Positions 35,849-45,646 of a stretch of DNA of 64,000 nt are shown one piece after another. Both the position numbers and the translations under genes were made by a program. The first letter of the stretch is position 1, and each line of letters opens with the position of its first letter. The notes beneath the pieces were generated by a model. The model saw nothing but the letters and a program-made list of their open reading frames with translations. It searched no databases and had not been told where the DNA came from. The stretch is taken from contig NZ_CP032684.1 in assembly GCF_003627795.1 (NCBI RefSeq), forward strand, positions 2,705,001 through 2,769,000, read 5' to 3'. The DNA comes from Rhizobium sp. CCGE531 (GTDB lineage: Bacteria; Pseudomonadota; Alphaproteobacteria; Rhizobiales; Rhizobiaceae).

Positions 35849-37033
35849 TCACTTCTTCAGCATTTGCACGCCACGCGACAGCGCCAACATCAATCCGCCG
35901 GCGATCAGGCCCCAGAAGGCGCCGGAGATGCCGCCGAAGGAAACGCCCGATGCCGTCACGAGAAAAGTAATCGCGGCCGCCTCGCGCGATTCCGGCTGCT
36001 GGAAGGCATTCAAGGCGGAATTGGAGAGCGCGCCGACAAGCGCCAGGCCGGCCACCGCCTCGATGAGGATCGGCGGCGCGAGCGCCACGAAAGCCGTAAC
36101 CGCGCTCGCCAGCAATCCGAAGACGATATAGCCGGATCCGGCGACGATCGCCGCCCAATAGCGCCGCTTGGGGTCGGCATGGGCATCCTGTCCGGCGCAC
36201 ATGGCGGCGGTAATGGCAGCAAGATTGACGGCATGGCCGCCGAAAGAAGCGGCAAGGAGCGAAAACACGCCGGTCACGGCAAACAGCGGACCGGGCTTGG
36301 GATCGTAGTCATGCACCTTCAGCACGGCGATGCCGGGGATGTTCTGCGATGCCATCGTCACGATGAATAGCGGCAGCGCAACGGAAACGACGCCGGCGAG
36401 CGTGAAGACCGGTTTCACGAATTCGACCGTCGGCAGCAGCGAATGTCCGAGCGAGGCGAACGCGCCGTCCGGTATCTTCACGCCGAAGGCCAGCACCAGC
36501 GCAAAGGCGGCAAGCGCCGCCGGCACGGCCCATAGCCGCTTAAACGCGCCGACGACGATCCAGGCCAGGATGATCGGCAGACCGAAGGCGGGATTGAAGG
36601 CAATCGCCTTGACGGGCGCAAAACAGAGACCGAGCAGGACACCCGCCAGCATGGCGTTGGCAAGCGGCGCTGGGATGGAGGCCACCGCTCGGCCGAAAGG
36701 CCGGAACAGCCCGGCAATGACGATCAACAGGCCGCAAATGAAAAACGCCCCGACAGCCGCCGGAAAGCCGCCCTCGATCGCCCCTGCACTTGCGAGCAGC
36801 GCCGCGCCCGGCGTCGACCAGGCAATGCTGATCGGGAGCTTTGTCACCGCGCTGAGCACGATCGCGCAAACGCCCATCGCGACCGAAAGCGCCGTCAGCC
36901 CGGATGCCGCCTGAGCGTCCGTGGCGCCTACGACCTGCAGGCCATGGAAGACGACGGCGAAGGAGCTGGCAAAGCCGACAAAGGCCGTGAGGCATCCCAT
37001 GAACAGGCTTTGGATGGAAAAATCTTTGAGCAT
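35849..37033 (-). CDS. BenE-family benzoate/proton symporter-like transporter
   Basis: This 394-residue integral membrane protein has about 12 hydrophobic segments and BenE-family features such as the SASGVSFGGISGAFWG region near the C-terminus and TMASQNIPGIAVLK in the middle, the latter typical of the benzoate membrane transporter group. The start at 37033 (MLKDFSIQ) fits the family N-terminus; upstream ATGs at 37090 and 37081 are alternatives. The divergent DeoR-type gene at 37224 may regulate it. The substrate may be benzoate or another aromatic acid, which is inferred only from the family. Confidence 0.85.
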   Translation of the reverse strand: MLKDFSIQSLFMGCLTAFVGFASSFAVVFHGLQVVGATDAQAASGLTALSVAMGVCAIVLSAVTKLPISIAWSTPGAALLASAGAIEGGFPAAVGAFFICGLLIVIAGLFRPFGRAVASIPAPLANAMLAGVLLGLCFAPVKAIAFNPAFGLPIILAWIVVGAFKRLWAVPAALAAFALVLAFGVKIPDGAFASLGHSLLPTVEFVKPVFTLAGVVSVALPLFIVTMASQNIPGIAVLKVHDYDPKPGPLFAVTGVFSLLAASFGGHAVNLAAITAAMCAGQDAHADPKRRYWAAIVAGSGYIVFGLLASAVTAFVALAPPILIEAVAGLALVGALSNSALNAFQQPESREAAAITFLVTASGVSFGGISGAFWGLIAGGLMLALSRGVQMLKK

Positions 37034-37223
37034 GGCGGCGGAGACTCGAGGGCGATGATCGATTGAACTCGCATGGAGCATCACAAGCATCGGACGTGCA
37101 AGTGCAGTTTCCGGACGAAGTGACAGCGGCAAGCCGAACCGAGGTCGCATATATCAAGCGCGATTCAAATCGTGTATAAATGCGGAGATTGACTCTCTTG
37201 TTTATACACGTTACTGCACGATT

Positions 37224-38009
37224 ATGAGCGATTCACTCCCATTGTCCCGCCGGGATGTCATCGAAGCGCGGCTTGCAGAGGGGCGGCAGATCATCGCCGC
37301 ATCACTCGCAACCGAGTTCAACGTATCCGAAGATGCCGTGCGCCGCGATCTGCGGGCGCTTGCCGCGGAGGGTAAATGCCGCCGCGTCTATGGCGGCGCT
37401 CTCCCTCTCCTGACGCCGTCGCAGCCCATGGCCGTACGGGTCGGACAGGAATCCGGTCGTAAGAGAGCCTTGGCCAAGGCCGCCGTCGCGATGATCGAGC
37501 CGGGCGAATTCCTGTTTTTCGACAGCGGCAGCACGAATCTCACAATGGTGGATCTGCTGCCGAAAAACCTGGAAGCGACGATCGCGACGAATTCCATCGA
37601 CATAGCAAGTGCCATCATGAAACGCGGCGATATTCCGCTCGTCCTGATCGGCGGCGCGGTCGATCCCGTCGTCGGCGGCAGCGTCGACGCGTCAGCGGTC
37701 GCGGCCATCGAAGCCATGAACATCGACCGCTGCTTCCTGGGTGTTTGCGCCGTTTCGGCAAGAAACGGCATCAGCGTGTACGAACATGCGGACGCGATCT
37801 TCAAACGGATGCTGCTCAAGAGAAGCGCATCGCGCATCGCATTGATTACCTCGGAGAAGTTTCACGAGCGCGCACCGCATCGCATCGGCGGCGCTGGCGA
37901 TATCGATTGGCTTGTTGTCGAGGATGATCTGCCCGCCGAAGACGAAAGGGTGGCTGTCGAGGCCGGCTTCTCGCTCGTGAAGGCGAGCGACGTCACCTCA
38001 TCCTCCTGA
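37224..38009 (+). CDS. DeoR/GlpR-family transcriptional regulator
   Basis: This 261-residue repressor has an N-terminal helix-turn-helix (SRRDVIEARL...ASLATEFNVSEDAVRRDLRAL, about 8-45) followed by the DeoR sensor domain with FFDSGSTNLTM near 94-104, which binds a sugar phosphate-type effector. It is the first gene of a plus-strand set with an MFS transporter 16 bases later and a VOC protein overlapping that. It is divergent from BenE, so it may control either side. The effector is unknown. Confidence 0.92.
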   Translation: MSDSLPLSRRDVIEARLAEGRQIIAASLATEFNVSEDAVRRDLRALAAEGKCRRVYGGALPLLTPSQPMAVRVGQESGRKRALAKAAVAMIEPGEFLFFDSGSTNLTMVDLLPKNLEATIATNSIDIASAIMKRGDIPLVLIGGAVDPVVGGSVDASAVAAIEAMNIDRCFLGVCAVSARNGISVYEHADAIFKRMLLKRSASRIALITSEKFHERAPHRIGGAGDIDWLVVEDDLPAEDERVAVEAGFSLVKASDVTSSS

Positions 38010-38025
38010 TCTCGAAAGACAAGGA

Positions 38026-39216
38026 ATGACCATGCAATCCACCGATCGGCCGGAAACCCGGCTGGCAACACGACTTGCCTTTCTGGTTGGGGGTTTTGCC
38101 CTCGCCTGCTGGGCTCCCCTTGTCCCATTCGCCAAGGAACGTCTCGGGGTCGATGACGGCGTGCTGGGCATGCTGCTGCTTTGCCTCGGCCTGGGTTCGG
38201 TGGCGGCGATGCTGGCGACCGGCATGCTGAGCGCGCGATATGGCAGCAAGCCGATCATCATCGCCAGCGGCCTCGGCCTCGCGCTCACTTTGCCGACACT
38301 GGCCGTGGCAGGCACGCCGTTCACCCTTGGCGTGGCGCTGGCGGCCTTCGGCGCCTGCCTCGGATCGCTCGACGTTGCCATGAACATCCACGCCGTCGAG
38401 GTCGAGAAGGGCGCGGACCGGCCGCTGATGTCCGGCTTCCATGCGCTGTTCAGCATCGGCGGCTTCATCGGCTCCCTGCTCGTCACGCTGCTGCTGTCGA
38501 TCAAGGCCGGCCCCCTCGCCGCCACGCTTCTAGGCTCGGCCGTGATGGTCGTCGCCATGATCGTCGCATGGCCACGGTTGCTGCGGACCGTCCCATCTGA
38601 GGACGCGCCGCTTTTCGTCATGCCACGCGGCTTCGTGCTGCTGCTCGCCGCGCTGGCAGCGATCACCTTCCTCGTCGAAGGCGCGATCCTCGATTGGAGC
38701 GCTCTGCTTCTCACCACGCAGGGCCAGGTCGATACGAGCCATGGCGGCCTTGGCTACATGCTGTTTGCGATTGCGATGACGGTGGGCCGCCTGAGTGGCG
38801 ACGCCATCACCGCAAGGGTCGGAGACAGGGCGGTCATGCTATGGGGCGGCATCGTCGCGGTGGCGGGCTTTGCCATCCTCCTCCTCAGCCCGATCACGAT
38901 CCTCGCCATGAGCGGTTTCCTGCTGATCGGGCTCGGCGCCGCCAACATCGTGCCCGTGCTCTTCCGCAAGGGCGGCGCGCAAAAGGTCATGCCGGCGGGC
39001 CTTGCCGTCGCGGCGATCACCATGACGGGATATGCCGGCGTGCTGGTCGGCCCCGCCGGCGTCGGCTTCGCGGCGGATCATATTGGCCTGCCCGGTGCCT
39101 TCTGGATGCTCGCCGCACTCCTCTGCGTCGCACCTCTCTGCGCTGGCATTGTGACCCGCCATCAAGATCAGGGAGAGGCAGATGCGCATCGCTCATACCG
39201 CTCTATGGACGCGTGA
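38026..39216 (+). CDS. Major facilitator superfamily transporter
   Basis: This 396-residue protein has about 12 hydrophobic helices and the MFS cytoplasmic loop signature after helix 2 (GMLSARYGSKPI). It lies 16 bases after the DeoR gene, with an AAGGA ribosome site, so the two are co-transcribed. Similar transporters next to DeoR regulators often move sugars or sugar alcohols, but the substrate is not shown by the sequence. The 3' end overlaps the next gene by 35 bases. Confidence 0.9.
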   Translation: MTMQSTDRPETRLATRLAFLVGGFALACWAPLVPFAKERLGVDDGVLGMLLLCLGLGSVAAMLATGMLSARYGSKPIIIASGLGLALTLPTLAVAGTPFTLGVALAAFGACLGSLDVAMNIHAVEVEKGADRPLMSGFHALFSIGGFIGSLLVTLLLSIKAGPLAATLLGSAVMVVAMIVAWPRLLRTVPSEDAPLFVMPRGFVLLLAALAAITFLVEGAILDWSALLLTTQGQVDTSHGGLGYMLFAIAMTVGRLSGDAITARVGDRAVMLWGGIVAVAGFAILLLSPITILAMSGFLLIGLGAANIVPVLFRKGGAQKVMPAGLAVAAITMTGYAGVLVGPAGVGFAADHIGLPGAFWMLAALLCVAPLCAGIVTRHQDQGEADAHRSYRSMDA

Positions 39217-39565
39217 CCTCGATGCGGCGGCCGATTTCTGGAGGACCTATTTCGGCGCGACCGTCGGCGAACCATATCAAAGCCTGCGCCGCCCGGGCTT
39301 CGTCTCCCGTTTCGTTCATCTGGCCGAGGGTGCCGATCGGATCGAGCTGATGACGGGTCCCTGGCTTGCTGCCGACAGGCAGGATGAGCGCATCGGCTGG
39401 GATCATATCGCCGTGTCGCTCGGGGATCGGGCATCCGTCGATGCACTGGCCGAGCGATGCCGGGCGGATGGCTGCCTGAAATCCGCGCCCCGCACGACAG
39501 GCGACGGCTTCTACGAGGCCGTCATCACGATGCCGGACGGAACACTGGTCGAGATCACTTCGTAG
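39182..39565 (+). CDS. VOC-superfamily (glyoxalase/dioxygenase fold) protein
   Basis: This 127-residue protein is a single-domain vicinal-oxygen-chelate protein: it begins RIAHTALWTRDLDAAADFW, with a metal-ligand His at residue 4, has WDHIAVSLGD near 74-83 and ends with the typical PDGTLVEI. Such proteins include glyoxalase I and antibiotic-binding proteins. The ATG at 39182 lies within the MFS gene, with GGGAGAGG directly upstream, so it is translationally linked to the DeoR-MFS set. A strong terminator follows. Confidence 0.87.
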   Translation: MRIAHTALWTRDLDAAADFWRTYFGATVGEPYQSLRRPGFVSRFVHLAEGADRIELMTGPWLAADRQDERIGWDHIAVSLGDRASVDALAERCRADGCLKSAPRTTGDGFYEAVITMPDGTLVEITS

Positions 39566-39652
39566 GCGGCGGTCGGCAAACTCCGCACGGTTCGCAGCTT
39601 AAAGCCTTCCAATTCGCCGCCCCCGAAACGTTGCAATCTCCTGGTGGCAAAG

Positions 39653-39687
39653 GCTGGCGGCGGGTTCTCTCGCCGCCAGCTCTTTTT
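39653..39687 (+). terminator. Terminator of the DeoR-MFS-VOC operon
   Basis: A perfect ten-base stem (GCTGGCGGCG / CGCCGCCAGC) with an eight-base loop is followed directly by TCTTTTT. Confidence 0.92.
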
Positions 39688-39721
39688 CTCCCGTCGAAGC
39701 GAATGCAATCCCGTCATCTCA

Positions 39722-39758
39722 AAAAGAAGCCCTCGCCTGCCTTCCGGCAAGCGAGGGC
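39722..39758 (-). terminator. Terminator of clpP
   Basis: Arms GCCCTCGC and GCGAGGGC with an inner TTGCC/GGCA extension form a stable hairpin; on the minus strand it is followed by CTTCTTTTT. It lies about 30 bases past the clpP stop. Confidence 0.85.
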
Positions 39759-39786
39759 GCTGAATTTCAACAGACAAACCGCTAGA

Positions 39787-40374
39787 TCAGATATCCGCCT
39801 GGGAGATCACGATGCGCGAGACCAGGCCGTAGGCCTTGGCTTCCTCGGCGGAGAGCCAGTAGTCGCGGTCAGTGTCCTTGGCGATCTTTTCGATCGGCTG
39901 GCCGGTGGCTTCCGAGAAGATTTTGTTCAGGCGCTCGTTCATCTTGATGATCTCGCGTGCCTGGATTTCGATGTCGGAGGCCATGCCGCGCGTGCCGCCG
40001 GACGGTTGATGCAGCAGGAAGCGCGTGTTCGGCAGGCAAATGCGGCGCTCCTTCGGAGCAGAGACATAGATCAGCGCACCGGCGGAAGCGACCCAACCCG
40101 TGCCGATCATCCAGACCTTCGGCTTGATGAACTTGATCATGTCATGAATGGAATCGCCTGACTCGACGTGGCCGCCGGGCGAGTTCACATAGATGCGGAT
40201 GTCTTCGTCGCTGGCGGCGGCAAGTGCTACGAGCTGCGAGCAGACCTTCAGCGCCAGTTCCTGCGTGATGCCGCCATAGATGAAGATCGAACGCGACTTG
40301 AAAAGATTCGCCTCCGCGTCCTTGCCCAAAGGCAGCTCGGTCTTCTTGTCTTCCTGTTCGTCTTCGTCGTTCAT
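39787..40374 (-). CDS. clpP: ATP-dependent Clp protease proteolytic subunit, variant type
   Basis: This 195-residue ClpP-family serine protease has the catalytic triad Ser 97, His 122 and Asp 171. The nucleophile lies in WVASAGA rather than the usual QAASMGA, and His is in LLHQPSGG. These features match an additional ClpP paralogue of rhizobia rather than the main housekeeping one. ClpP forms a double-ring chamber with ClpX or ClpA and degrades unfolded or tagged proteins. No clpX or tig gene is adjacent, as would be expected for the principal clpP locus. The ATG has GGAGAG upstream. Confidence 0.92.
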   Translation of the reverse strand: MNDEDEQEDKKTELPLGKDAEANLFKSRSIFIYGGITQELALKVCSQLVALAAASDEDIRIYVNSPGGHVESGDSIHDMIKFIKPKVWMIGTGWVASAGALIYVSAPKERRICLPNTRFLLHQPSGGTRGMASDIEIQAREIIKMNERLNKIFSEATGQPIEKIAKDTDRDYWLSAEEAKAYGLVSRIVISQADI

Positions 40375-40606
40375 TCAACTCTCCAGCATGATGCGTCGTT
40401 CACCGCACATAGTGCGACTCAATGCGTAAAACAATGCTGGAAAAAGACAAGGCGGGAATAGCGCTGGGGAACATGGTCTTATGGTTGCGGATTACCGAAA
40501 TGTAACTTGAATGGCTTTGAAAAGCCGAGATTGGATATTACGTCAGGTCAGCGCGGTCGAGGATCGCGCCCCGAATTTACAGCAACAGATAGCCAAGGAG
40601 GCCATC

Positions 40607-41416
40607 ATGTCGCCTGAAGAACGTCAATTGCTCACCTCTCTCTTCGATCGCGTCCGCACGGCATCCAATACCCAGCGCGACGCCGATGCTGAGGCCTTTA
40701 TCAACCAGACGGTCCGCGACCAGCCCTATGCGCCCTATTTCCTGGCGCAGGCCGTCATCATGCAGGAACAGGGCATGAAGGCGGCCGCCGATCGCATCCA
40801 GCAGCTTGAGGCGCGCGTGCACGAGCTCGAGCAGCAAGGCGCCGACAATCATCCGCAGGGCCAGAGCGGTGGCTTCCTGGGCGGGATAGGCTCGCTCTTC
40901 GGCGGCGGCCAGCAACAGCGCACCGCCGCTCCGCAGGGCGGCAATCCGCAACAGCAGGGCCGCCTTTATGACGATTATGCCCGCAACGCGCCTCAGCCTC
41001 AGCCCGGCCCCTGGGCAAGCCAGCCGCAGCCGCAGCCGTCAGGCCCATGGAGCCAGCAGGCAGCGGCCCCTTCGGCCGGCGGTAGCTTCCTGCGCGGTGC
41101 GCTTGGCACGGCAGCCGGCGTCGCCGGCGGCGTGATGCTGGCGGAATCGCTCTCCAGCCTCTTCAGCCCGCATCTCGGCGGCACGGCGGCAAGCAGTGGT
41201 CTCGGCGGCCTCTTCGGCGGCACGGCGGCAGCCAACCCAGCCGAACAGCCCGTTCAGGAAACAATCATCAACAACAACTATTTCGGCAATGACGACAATA
41301 GCGATCAGAATGATCAGAGCGCGGCCGATTACGCCCAGGACGCTGCCCAGGACGCTCAGGACGACGCCAATGACGATTCGTTCGACAACAGCGGCGACGA
41401 CAGCTCGTTTGCTTGA
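40607..41416 (+). CDS. DUF2076 family protein
   Basis: This 269-residue protein matches the DUF2076 family: the N-terminal 80 residues start MSPEERQLLTSLFDRV, contain a conserved helical region, and end in a coiled coil (RIQQLEARVHELEQQ). A Gly/Gln/Pro-rich linker follows, then a hydrophobic Gly/Ala-rich stretch near 165-205, and an Asp/Asn-rich tail. The ATG at 40607 has AAGGAGG upstream. Family members are described as possible periplasmic or ligand-binding proteins, but the function is unknown. It converges on queF with a shared terminator. Confidence 0.87.
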   Translation: MSPEERQLLTSLFDRVRTASNTQRDADAEAFINQTVRDQPYAPYFLAQAVIMQEQGMKAAADRIQQLEARVHELEQQGADNHPQGQSGGFLGGIGSLFGGGQQQRTAAPQGGNPQQQGRLYDDYARNAPQPQPGPWASQPQPQPSGPWSQQAAAPSAGGSFLRGALGTAAGVAGGVMLAESLSSLFSPHLGGTAASSGLGGLFGGTAAANPAEQPVQETIINNNYFGNDDNSDQNDQSAADYAQDAAQDAQDDANDDSFDNSGDDSSFA

Positions 41417-41436
41417 AGCCAATCGTCGAGCCGATG

Positions 41437-41467
41437 AAAAAGCCGCCATCCCCGGATGGCGGCTTTT
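41437..41467. terminator. Bidirectional terminator between DUF2076 gene and queF
   Basis: The hairpin AAAAAGCCGCCATCC / GGATGGCGGCTTTTT is a perfect inverted repeat around CC-type loop bases, with A and T runs on both sides; it serves both convergent genes. Confidence 0.92.
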
Positions 41468-41472
41468 TCAAT

Positions 41473-41937
41473 TCAGCCTCGGCCGCGATAGGGCTGCACA
41501 CCCTGATCCGGCAGCCAGACGCCTTCCGGCGGCTTGCCGGTCTGCCAGAAAACATCGATCGGAATGCCGCCGCGCGGATACCAGTAGGCGCCGATGCGGA
41601 GCCACTTCGGCTGCAGCAGATCCACCAGCCGCTTTGCGATATAGATCGAGCAATCCTCGTGGAATGCGCCGTGATTGCGGAAGGAATGTAGGAAAAGCTT
41701 CAGCGACTTCGATTCCACCAGCCACTCGTTCGGAATGTAGTCGATGACGATATGGGCAAAATCGGGCTGTCCCGTTATCGGGCAGAGCGAAGTGAATTCG
41801 GGCGCGGTGAAGCGCACGACATAATCGGTACCGGCGTGGCCGGACGGCACCTTCTCCAGAACCGCTTCTTCGGGATTTCTGGCGGTTTCCGTCTGGTTGC
41901 CGAGCATCGACAGGCCGGACACATCGGTCTTTGGCAT
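41473..41937 (-). CDS. queF: NADPH-dependent 7-cyano-7-deazaguanine reductase
   Basis: QueF reduces preQ0 to preQ1 with NADPH in the synthesis of the tRNA nucleoside queuosine. The 154-residue protein is the short, single-domain type. Cys 52 (in [11 protein letters not shown]) forms the thioimide with the substrate, Asp 59 is the acid, and ESKSLK (75-80) is the QueF motif. It lies directly after the CDF gene on the same strand with no gap, so the two may be co-transcribed. No other queuosine genes are in the window. Confidence 0.96.
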   Translation of the reverse strand: MPKTDVSGLSMLGNQTETARNPEEAVLEKVPSGHAGTDYVVRFTAPEFTSLCPITGQPDFAHIVIDYIPNEWLVESKSLKLFLHSFRNHGAFHEDCSIYIAKRLVDLLQPKWLRIGAYWYPRGGIPIDVFWQTGKPPEGVWLPDQGVQPYRGRG

Positions 41938-42852
41938 CTATGTCTCCTTGATCACTTTGACGCGGATGCCATGGGCCTTCTCGCCCTCCGGCTCCACGTG
42001 AATGGTTATTTCTGCCCCCGCATGGATCGCCCGTATGGCATCTTCAAGGCGGTCGCAGATGCGATGCGCATCGCGGACCGGCATGGCAGCCGGCACGACC
42101 ATGTGAAAATCGACGAAAGTGACAGCCCCCGCCCTGCGCGTCTTCAGATCATGAACGCCAAGCGACCCCTCCGCGTTCCTGGCGATCGCATCCTTGATGG
42201 TCTCCTCCTCCTCCGGCAGCACGGCCTTATCCATCAACCCGTCGATCGAACTGGAGATGACCCTCCAGCCCTGGTAGAGAATGTTGATGGCAACGAGAAT
42301 GGCAAGCACAGGGTCGAAGATCGGCTGGCCGGTGCCGAGCGCCAGCAACAGGCCGATGAGAACGCCGATCGAGGTATAGACGTCGGACATGATGTGCTGA
42401 CCGTCCGCCGTCAGTGCCGGCGAGCGGTGCGCCTTACCCGCGCGGATCAGCGTCAGGGCCCAGATGCCGTTGATCACGCCTGCGACGAAGTTGATTGCCA
42501 GACCGAGCACCGGCGCCTGCATCGGCTGCGGGTTGCCGAGGTGCCCGACCGCTTCCTGCACGATCATCACCGCCGCAACGACGATCATCACGCCTTCGGT
42601 GACCGCGGACAGATATTCCGCCTTGTGGTGGCCGAAGGGATGGTCGTGATCAGCCGGCTTCTGCGCGTAGCGGATGACGAAGAAGGCGATGAAGGCCGCA
42701 ACGACATTGACGAGCGATTCAAGCCCGTCGGACAGAAGCGCCACCGAGCCCGTCAGCCACCAGGCCAGTATCTTCAGCCCCATGACACCGAGCGACAGGG
42801 GAATACCCCACAGGGCAAGCCGCCTGATCGTATCGTTTCCCTGACTGTTCAT
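41938..42852 (-). CDS. Cation diffusion facilitator (metal efflux) transporter
   Basis: This 304-residue CDF protein has six hydrophobic helices and the metal-site pattern LLSDGLESLVN (helix 2) and SDVYTSIGVLIG (helix 5), where the family has Asp/His pairs; a His-rich loop (DHDHPFGHHKAEYL) lies between. The cytosolic C-terminal domain spans about 210-300. Such proteins export Zn, Fe, Mn or Co. The ATG at 42852 has GGAGAAGGG upstream; the longer frame runs through a large hairpin and is not credible. It abuts queF. Confidence 0.92.
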   Translation of the reverse strand: MNSQGNDTIRRLALWGIPLSLGVMGLKILAWWLTGSVALLSDGLESLVNVVAAFIAFFVIRYAQKPADHDHPFGHHKAEYLSAVTEGVMIVVAAVMIVQEAVGHLGNPQPMQAPVLGLAINFVAGVINGIWALTLIRAGKAHRSPALTADGQHIMSDVYTSIGVLIGLLLALGTGQPIFDPVLAILVAINILYQGWRVISSSIDGLMDKAVLPEEEETIKDAIARNAEGSLGVHDLKTRRAGAVTFVDFHMVVPAAMPVRDAHRICDRLEDAIRAIHAGAEITIHVEPEGEKAHGIRVKVIKET

Positions 42853-42920
42853 GCCCTTCTCCAGTGTCTTCCACGCCTGCTCATGCGAATGAATTGCAAG
42901 AAAAGCGCCATTGAAATGCA

Positions 42921-42953
42921 AAACCGCCCGCGCGAGTTTCGCGCAGGCGGTTT
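42921..42953. promoter_or_regulatory. Long hairpin in the leader of the CDF gene
   Basis: Two 15-base arms (42921-42935 and 42939-42953) pair with one mismatch around a three-base loop, 69 bases before the CDF start codon. Weak T runs flank both sides. It could be a terminator or an RNA element in the 5' leader. Confidence 0.5.
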
Positions 42954-43996
<1,043 letters not shown>

Positions 43997-44035
43997 GGGC
44001 CGCCGCTTTCCGGCAGCCCTCGGCGAATCCAACCG

Positions 44036-44671
44036 TCACGATCTGAATGCGACGAACGAGATCACGTTGCCATCCGGGTCGCGCACATGGAAATCGGTGC
44101 CGCCCCATGCCTGCTTGGTGAGCGGCTGCGCGAACTCGACGCCTTTCTTCTTGAACTCCTCGAATAGTCCCTGGACATTCGAAACCTCGATCGAAGCGAG
44201 GATGAGCGACCCCTCCTTCGCCGCAGCAGCGGCAAAATAAGGCTCGTAGACAAGCCGCAAGTGGATACAGATGCCGTCACGCGACACCGCGCCATAGAAC
44301 GGCGGCGCCCCATGCAAGAACTCCTCCGCGAAACCGAGCTTCTCCCTGAAGAAGGCCGCGCTTGCGGTCACGTCCCGCACGAAAAGGATCGGCACCACAC
44401 TCTTGAAAACCGGCGGTTTCGTTGATTGGGCCGGCATCTTCGGCGCATCCACGGCCACGGCCTTCAATTCGGCCCAGCTCCCGTGGCCCGCTTCGACCGC
44501 AACGATCTCCTGCGCCAGCGTCAGGGGGAATTTCATTGCCAGGATCTCGCGATCCGTCAGCGCGCGGAAACGATCGAGCGTTCGAACTCTCCCGCCAATG
44601 GAATAATCACGATCACGGTGCCAGCGCATCAAGAGCTTGGCTTGTTTACGGTAAGTATCGAGGGTTGGCAT
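44036..44671 (-). CDS. VOC-superfamily protein with N-terminal helical domain
   Basis: This 211-residue protein has two parts: residues about 1-80 are a helical domain (TYRKQAKLLMRWHRDRDYSIG...) and residues about 88-210 are a glyoxalase/bleomycin-resistance fold with PILFVRDVTASAAFF and the C-terminal HVRDPDGNVISF. The N-terminal part resembles helical extensions found in some rhizobial glyoxalase-like proteins. It could bind or modify a small molecule. It is not part of an obvious operon. The substrate is unknown. Confidence 0.8.
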   Translation of the reverse strand: MPTLDTYRKQAKLLMRWHRDRDYSIGGRVRTLDRFRALTDREILAMKFPLTLAQEIVAVEAGHGSWAELKAVAVDAPKMPAQSTKPPVFKSVVPILFVRDVTASAAFFREKLGFAEEFLHGAPPFYGAVSRDGICIHLRLVYEPYFAAAAAKEGSLILASIEVSNVQGLFEEFKKKGVEFAQPLTKQAWGGTDFHVRDPDGNVISFVAFRS

Positions 44672-44790
44672 GGGCAGACTCCTGCTGAGGACAATCAGCG
44701 GGCAGGCTTAGCCCTTTCGGCCCCAATGCCGATGTGCCCCACAGGAACGAAGCAAAGACTAGGCTGCAACCTACGGCAAGTCAAACCACG

Positions 44791-45501
44791 TCACGGCAGA
44801 GCATGGCTTGCAGCAAATCGCCCATCCTCATTATGCAGGCGTAGAGACAAGCGCAGCATTACAGGCAACGCCGTCCAAAAGCCCGAGGTCAGACCCGCCT
44901 GTCTCAATGCAGCAGCCGTCCAGGTATTGCATCCCATGAGCGCATTGAAATATCCCCGCGCTTCGAAGAACGCATCATTCGGTCCGTAATTGCTGCCAGG
45001 TAGCGCCACCGGCCCGCCATCTGACTGTTCGAAACTGGCAAGAATGAACCTTTTGAGCCGTTCCAGCCCTTCGGCATCGATGTTGATGACGGTGACAGCC
45101 GAAGCATCCAGCGGAATATCGCCCGCCAGTTCCGCATGAATGACGGAACGGTCCAGCGCGAAGCTCTTCAACACAGGGCCGGCCTTCAACTCAGCCCATG
45201 TCCGCGTCTCCGTATAGAAACTCCGGCCGCCCCAGCCGAAGACGAGATAGCGCAGGTTCGGATTGTTGAGATCAAGCCCGGCGGTCCGCAGGAATGCGAA
45301 TCGGCTCAGGAGATCACCATCGACGGGGATGGCGATATCCGTATGGATGGGGTTGCTGAGCATGAGGATTTGCTGGGCGCGCCCGGTGCGTGCAGCCGCC
45401 TCGTCGTGCCAGAGCGGCCGCGGCACGAGGATGCCGAGACCAGCGAGCGTCACGACGATAAGCACGGCGAAGAAAACGCCCTTGAATATTCTTGAAATCA
45501 C
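44791..45501 (-). CDS. TIGR02117-like (DUF2459) membrane-anchored protein
   Basis: This 236-residue protein has an N-terminal hydrophobic anchor (about 5-27) and an extracytoplasmic domain that resembles the TIGR02117/DUF2459 group: HTDIAIPVD near 52-60, the LVFGWGGRSFYTET segment near 86-99, and the late SNYGPNDAFFEARGYF and NALMGCNTW near 200. The start GTG at 45501 places the helix at the N-terminus; the longer frame reaches over the trp terminator and is not credible. Family members are of unknown function; the Cys/His layout suggests a hydrolase-type fold. Confidence 0.75.
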   Translation of the reverse strand: MISRIFKGVFFAVLIVVTLAGLGILVPRPLWHDEAAARTGRAQQILMLSNPIHTDIAIPVDGDLLSRFAFLRTAGLDLNNPNLRYLVFGWGGRSFYTETRTWAELKAGPVLKSFALDRSVIHAELAGDIPLDASAVTVINIDAEGLERLKRFILASFEQSDGGPVALPGSNYGPNDAFFEARGYFNALMGCNTWTAAALRQAGLTSGFWTALPVMLRLSLRLHNEDGRFAASHALP

Positions 45502-45561
45502 CGACTGACAGCCCCCACCGACCGCAAATCTCTTCTGCGGTTTGGTGGCTCTTTCAAGGCA

Positions 45562-45601
45562 GAAAAATACCCCACGCACTTTTTCCGAGTGCATGGGGTA
45601 T
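45562..45601 (-). terminator. Terminator of trpE(G)
   Basis: Fourteen-base arms (ATACCCCAYGCACT and AGTGCRTGGGGTAT) pair with one wobble; on the minus strand a T run (TTTTTCT) follows. It lies 46 bases past the trpE stop. Confidence 0.88.
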
Positions 45602-45646
45602 CCAAATTCCGGGACTACAGGCTCTCGCCTCAGGCGGCCTTCGTCT

